DNA of 64,000 nt, taken from NCBI RefSeq assembly GCF_030378165.1, contig NZ_CP119766.1, positions 2,914,001 through 2,978,000 on the forward strand, written 5' to 3'. This DNA comes from Flavobacterium panacagri. Lineage in GTDB: Bacteria > Bacteroidota > Bacteroidia > Flavobacteriales > Flavobacteriaceae. A model generated the notes under the pieces. The model was not told where the DNA came from, searched no databases, and saw only the letters and a program-made list of their open reading frames with translations. The stretch's first letter is position 1, and each line of letters opens with the position of its first letter. Made by a program: the position numbers and the translations under genes. Below are positions 61,846 through 64,000 of the stretch, piece by piece.

Positions 61846-63315
61846 ATGGGTATTGTCTTAAATCAGTCTTTTAAAAATACTATAATTACATACATTGGTT
61901 TTGGTATCGGAGCCATAAATACATTATATCTTTACCCAGTTTTTCTTGGTGCAACTTATTACGCTTTAACCAATTATATTACTTCTGCAGCGAATGTGAT
62001 CATGCCTTTGTTTGCAATTGGAATGCAGAATACTTTAGTAAAATTTTATTCACAGTATAAAACTGAAGAAGAAAGAGAACAGTTCCTTTCTTTTACGGCA
62101 TTATTTCCAATCTTAATGTGTATTCCTTTAGGGCTAATTGGAATCTTTTTCTATGATGATATAACAGATTTTGTTTCTAAAGAAAACCCTGTAGTCCGTG
62201 AATTTATGCTTTTGATTCCGTTTATAGGAATCTGTATGGCGTATTTTGAAATCTTTTATGCTTGGGCAAGGGTACACATGCATTCGGTTTTTGGAAATTT
62301 TATAAAAGAAGTAGGTTTAAGGTTGCTTTCAACTTTTGCATTGATAGGTTTGTATTTTAACTGGATTAGTTTGGTTGAGTTTGTGTACGTCACAGCAGCT
62401 ATATATTTTTTAGCTTTTATAGTAACAATGTTTTATGCGTTTTACATTAAGAAGCCGAATTTCCAGATTACAATTCCTGAAAATGTAAAAAGTGTAATGG
62501 AGTATACTTTCTATATTATTCTGTCTGGAAGTGTAGCCAATTTGCTTTTGGATGGCGACAAACTGATGCTGAATCAATATATGAAGATTGAGAATATTGC
62601 TTATTATTCTGTTGCAACTTACATTGCTTTGGTAATTTCAGTTCCAAGCCGTGCCATGCATCAAATTGTGTATCCAATTACGGCTAAATTGATGCATGAT
62701 AACAAACATGACGAATTGAATCAGTTGTACAAAAAAACCTCTATCAATCTGCAGATTGTCGGCGGTTTTGTGATGCTTTGTATTTTTGTCAATATTAATC
62801 AATTGTACGAATTGGTTCCAAAAGAATACAGCGGTGGAATTCCAGTGGTTTTTATGATTGGTTTGTCTAAGTATTTTGATTTGATTTTGGGAAATAACAA
62901 TGCTATCATTTTTAATACAAAATATTACCGAATGGTTTTGTATTTAGGTTTGATGCTAGTAGTTTTGACCGTCATTTTAAATATGATTTTTATCCCAATT
63001 TTTGGGATTTTTGGTTCGGCATTTGCGACACTTTTATCAATTACTTTATACAGTTTGGCTAAATTGCTTTTTGTGGTTAAAAAACTTCACTTGTATCCTT
63101 TTACGGAGCAGACAATTTATTCCATGCTTTTAACTTTTGCATTGTTTTTAGTTTTTTATTTCTGGGAATTTCCATTTTTTCAGTTAATTAGTATTGCTTT
63201 AAAATCGATTTTAGTTACCATTTTATATTTGTATTTGAATTATAAATTCAAAATTTCTCCAGACATCAATGGTGTTATTGATTCTATTTTTAAGAAGATC
63301 GGGATAAAAATTTAA
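61846..63315 (+). CDS. Polysaccharide/oligosaccharide flippase (MOP superfamily)
   Basis: The 489-residue protein has 12-14 membrane helices and Wzx-like character: start MGIVLNQSFKNTIITYIGFG, middle YIILSGSVANLLLDGDKLML, end with a polysaccharide-biosynthesis C-terminal set of helices. It would turn a lipid-linked glycan from the cytoplasmic to the periplasmic face. It forms a likely pair with the glycosyltransferase before it. The glycan is not identified. Confidence 0.9.
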   Translation: MGIVLNQSFKNTIITYIGFGIGAINTLYLYPVFLGATYYALTNYITSAANVIMPLFAIGMQNTLVKFYSQYKTEEEREQFLSFTALFPILMCIPLGLIGIFFYDDITDFVSKENPVVREFMLLIPFIGICMAYFEIFYAWARVHMHSVFGNFIKEVGLRLLSTFALIGLYFNWISLVEFVYVTAAIYFLAFIVTMFYAFYIKKPNFQITIPENVKSVMEYTFYIILSGSVANLLLDGDKLMLNQYMKIENIAYYSVATYIALVISVPSRAMHQIVYPITAKLMHDNKHDELNQLYKKTSINLQIVGGFVMLCIFVNINQLYELVPKEYSGGIPVVFMIGLSKYFDLILGNNNAIIFNTKYYRMVLYLGLMLVVLTVILNMIFIPIFGIFGSAFATLLSITLYSLAKLLFVVKKLHLYPFTEQTIYSMLLTFALFLVFYFWEFPFFQLISIALKSILVTILYLYLNYKFKISPDINGVIDSIFKKIGIKI

Positions 63316-63410
63316 AGCGTCACTGTAGGAAAAATAAAAGTAATTTAAAAAAGTAACTTTTTTGTTTTTATATTTGTTAGAAAGGATAACTAATTTATTT
63401 CTAGTAGAAT

Positions 63411-64000
63411 ATGAAAATAAAATTACTTAAGTTATTAGCTTTATTTCTTGTTTGGTTTTCTTGTTCGGTAATGTTGGGACAGAACAAAAATCTGAAGATT
63501 CCAGATTCATCGATAGTAAAACTTAAAGGTTATCCTGTAAGTCCTTTTAAAGACACGCTTTTTTATGTGTATAATAATGTGGGATCATTTCCTGCTAAAG
63601 AACGGGCGGAGTATATTTCCTCTAAAATTAAAAGACTTTATAATGAATCTTTTTTTGAAAAAGATTCTCTCAAAGTTATTCCTTCTGATGTTTCTTCAGA
63701 TATTGTTTATAAGAATGATTTAGTACTAATGTCGGTTTTGGAATCTGATGCTAAAGCCGAAAATCAAACGGTATCTTTTATTGCCAATCGTAATTTAAAG
63801 ATAATTAAAAGCGCTATAATTTATCAGAACGAGAATTACTCTCAGCTTCCTAAGCGTTTTGGATATACTGCTTTGTTGGTTTTAATTATTGGCTTGATCC
63901 TGTTTTTGGTTGGTAAAGTGTTTAATCTAATCAAAAAATATATTATTAGGAATAGAAAAAAATATTTTAAAGGCGTAAATTATAATACAATAAAAGTATT
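63411..64000 (+). CDS. Mechanosensitive ion channel (MscS family), N-terminal part
   Basis: The frame is open from the ATG at 63411 to the right edge (196 codons seen). A signal peptide (LALFLVWFSCSVMLG-Q) is followed by a periplasmic domain with DTLFYVYNNVGSFPAKERAE and YISSKIKRLYNESFF, then a first membrane helix (ALLVLIIGLILFLVGKVFNL) near residue 162. This N-terminal pattern is typical of Bacteroidetes MscS proteins with a periplasmic extension. The pore region lies beyond the window, so the call rests on the N-terminal family pattern. Confidence 0.75.
   Translation, partial: MKIKLLKLLALFLVWFSCSVMLGQNKNLKIPDSSIVKLKGYPVSPFKDTLFYVYNNVGSFPAKERAEYISSKIKRLYNESFFEKDSLKVIPSDVSSDIVYKNDLVLMSVLESDAKAENQTVSFIANRNLKIIKSAIIYQNENYSQLPKRFGYTALLVLIIGLILFLVGKVFNLIKKYIIRNRKKYFKGVNYNTIKV

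Overview
This window is chromosomal DNA from a member of the Bacteroidota, almost certainly a Flavobacterium close to the F. johnsoniae type. The evidence is an A+T-rich sequence, SusC/TonB-linked receptors, a type IX secretion sorting domain, Bacteroidetes promoters (TTG at -33, TAnnTTTG at -7), few Shine-Dalgarno sites, and families typical of the group (DUF4956, DUF3810, DUF4834, DUF4268, YfhO, NagB fused to a PIG-L domain). I found 53 protein genes. Two run off the edges: a SusC receptor on the left and an MscS-type channel on the right. I saw no rRNA, tRNA, CRISPR array, insertion sequence or prophage.

Layout. (1) 1-9735 is a sugar-use island: a SusC receptor, a cytosolic CBM9-like protein, a LacI-family regulator, a GHMP sugar kinase, a nucleotidyltransferase, a FucP-type sugar importer and a NagB/PIG-L fusion. 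Two mirrored operator pairs sit at identical distances from two near-identical promoters and tie susC and the kinase operon to the LacI protein. (2) 10073-25250 is mostly housekeeping: pyrG, yidC, mnmA, a Nudix CoA pyrophosphatase and an acyltransferase. It also holds a T9SS-exported subtilase, a TPR protein and an oddly exported PEP-synthase-like protein. (3) 25433-34026 holds an ECF sigma factor with a membrane partner, divergent from a two-gene unit: a SusC-type barrel that lacks its plug, and an alpha-2-macroglobulin-like thioester protein that carries a TonB-receptor plug. This is the most unusual system in the window. (4) 34095-48606 has a DUF3810 metalloprotease-like protein, a dipeptidase, a DEAD-box helicase, RdgB, an ABC exporter, a GH88 hydrolase, a family of three paralogous lipoproteins and a glutamate-synthase-like flavoprotein. 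(5) 48643-52880 has a NYN-LOTUS protein and a nitric-oxide-type stress set: an Rrf2 regulator with a Cys cluster, azurin, a RIC/ScdA repair protein and a haem-copper-oxidase-like membrane protein. Two of these genes share a palindromic operator. (6) 53194-64000 has a serine-palmitoyltransferase-like enzyme for sphingo- or sulfonolipids, lipoproteins, an outer-membrane protein, YfhO, a glycosyltransferase, a flippase and the start of an MscS channel.

The intergenic DNA is unusually structured. It carries a degenerate 8-bp tandem repeat at several sites on both strands, a family of perfect hairpins with a one-base loop, and nested inverted repeats at convergent gene ends.
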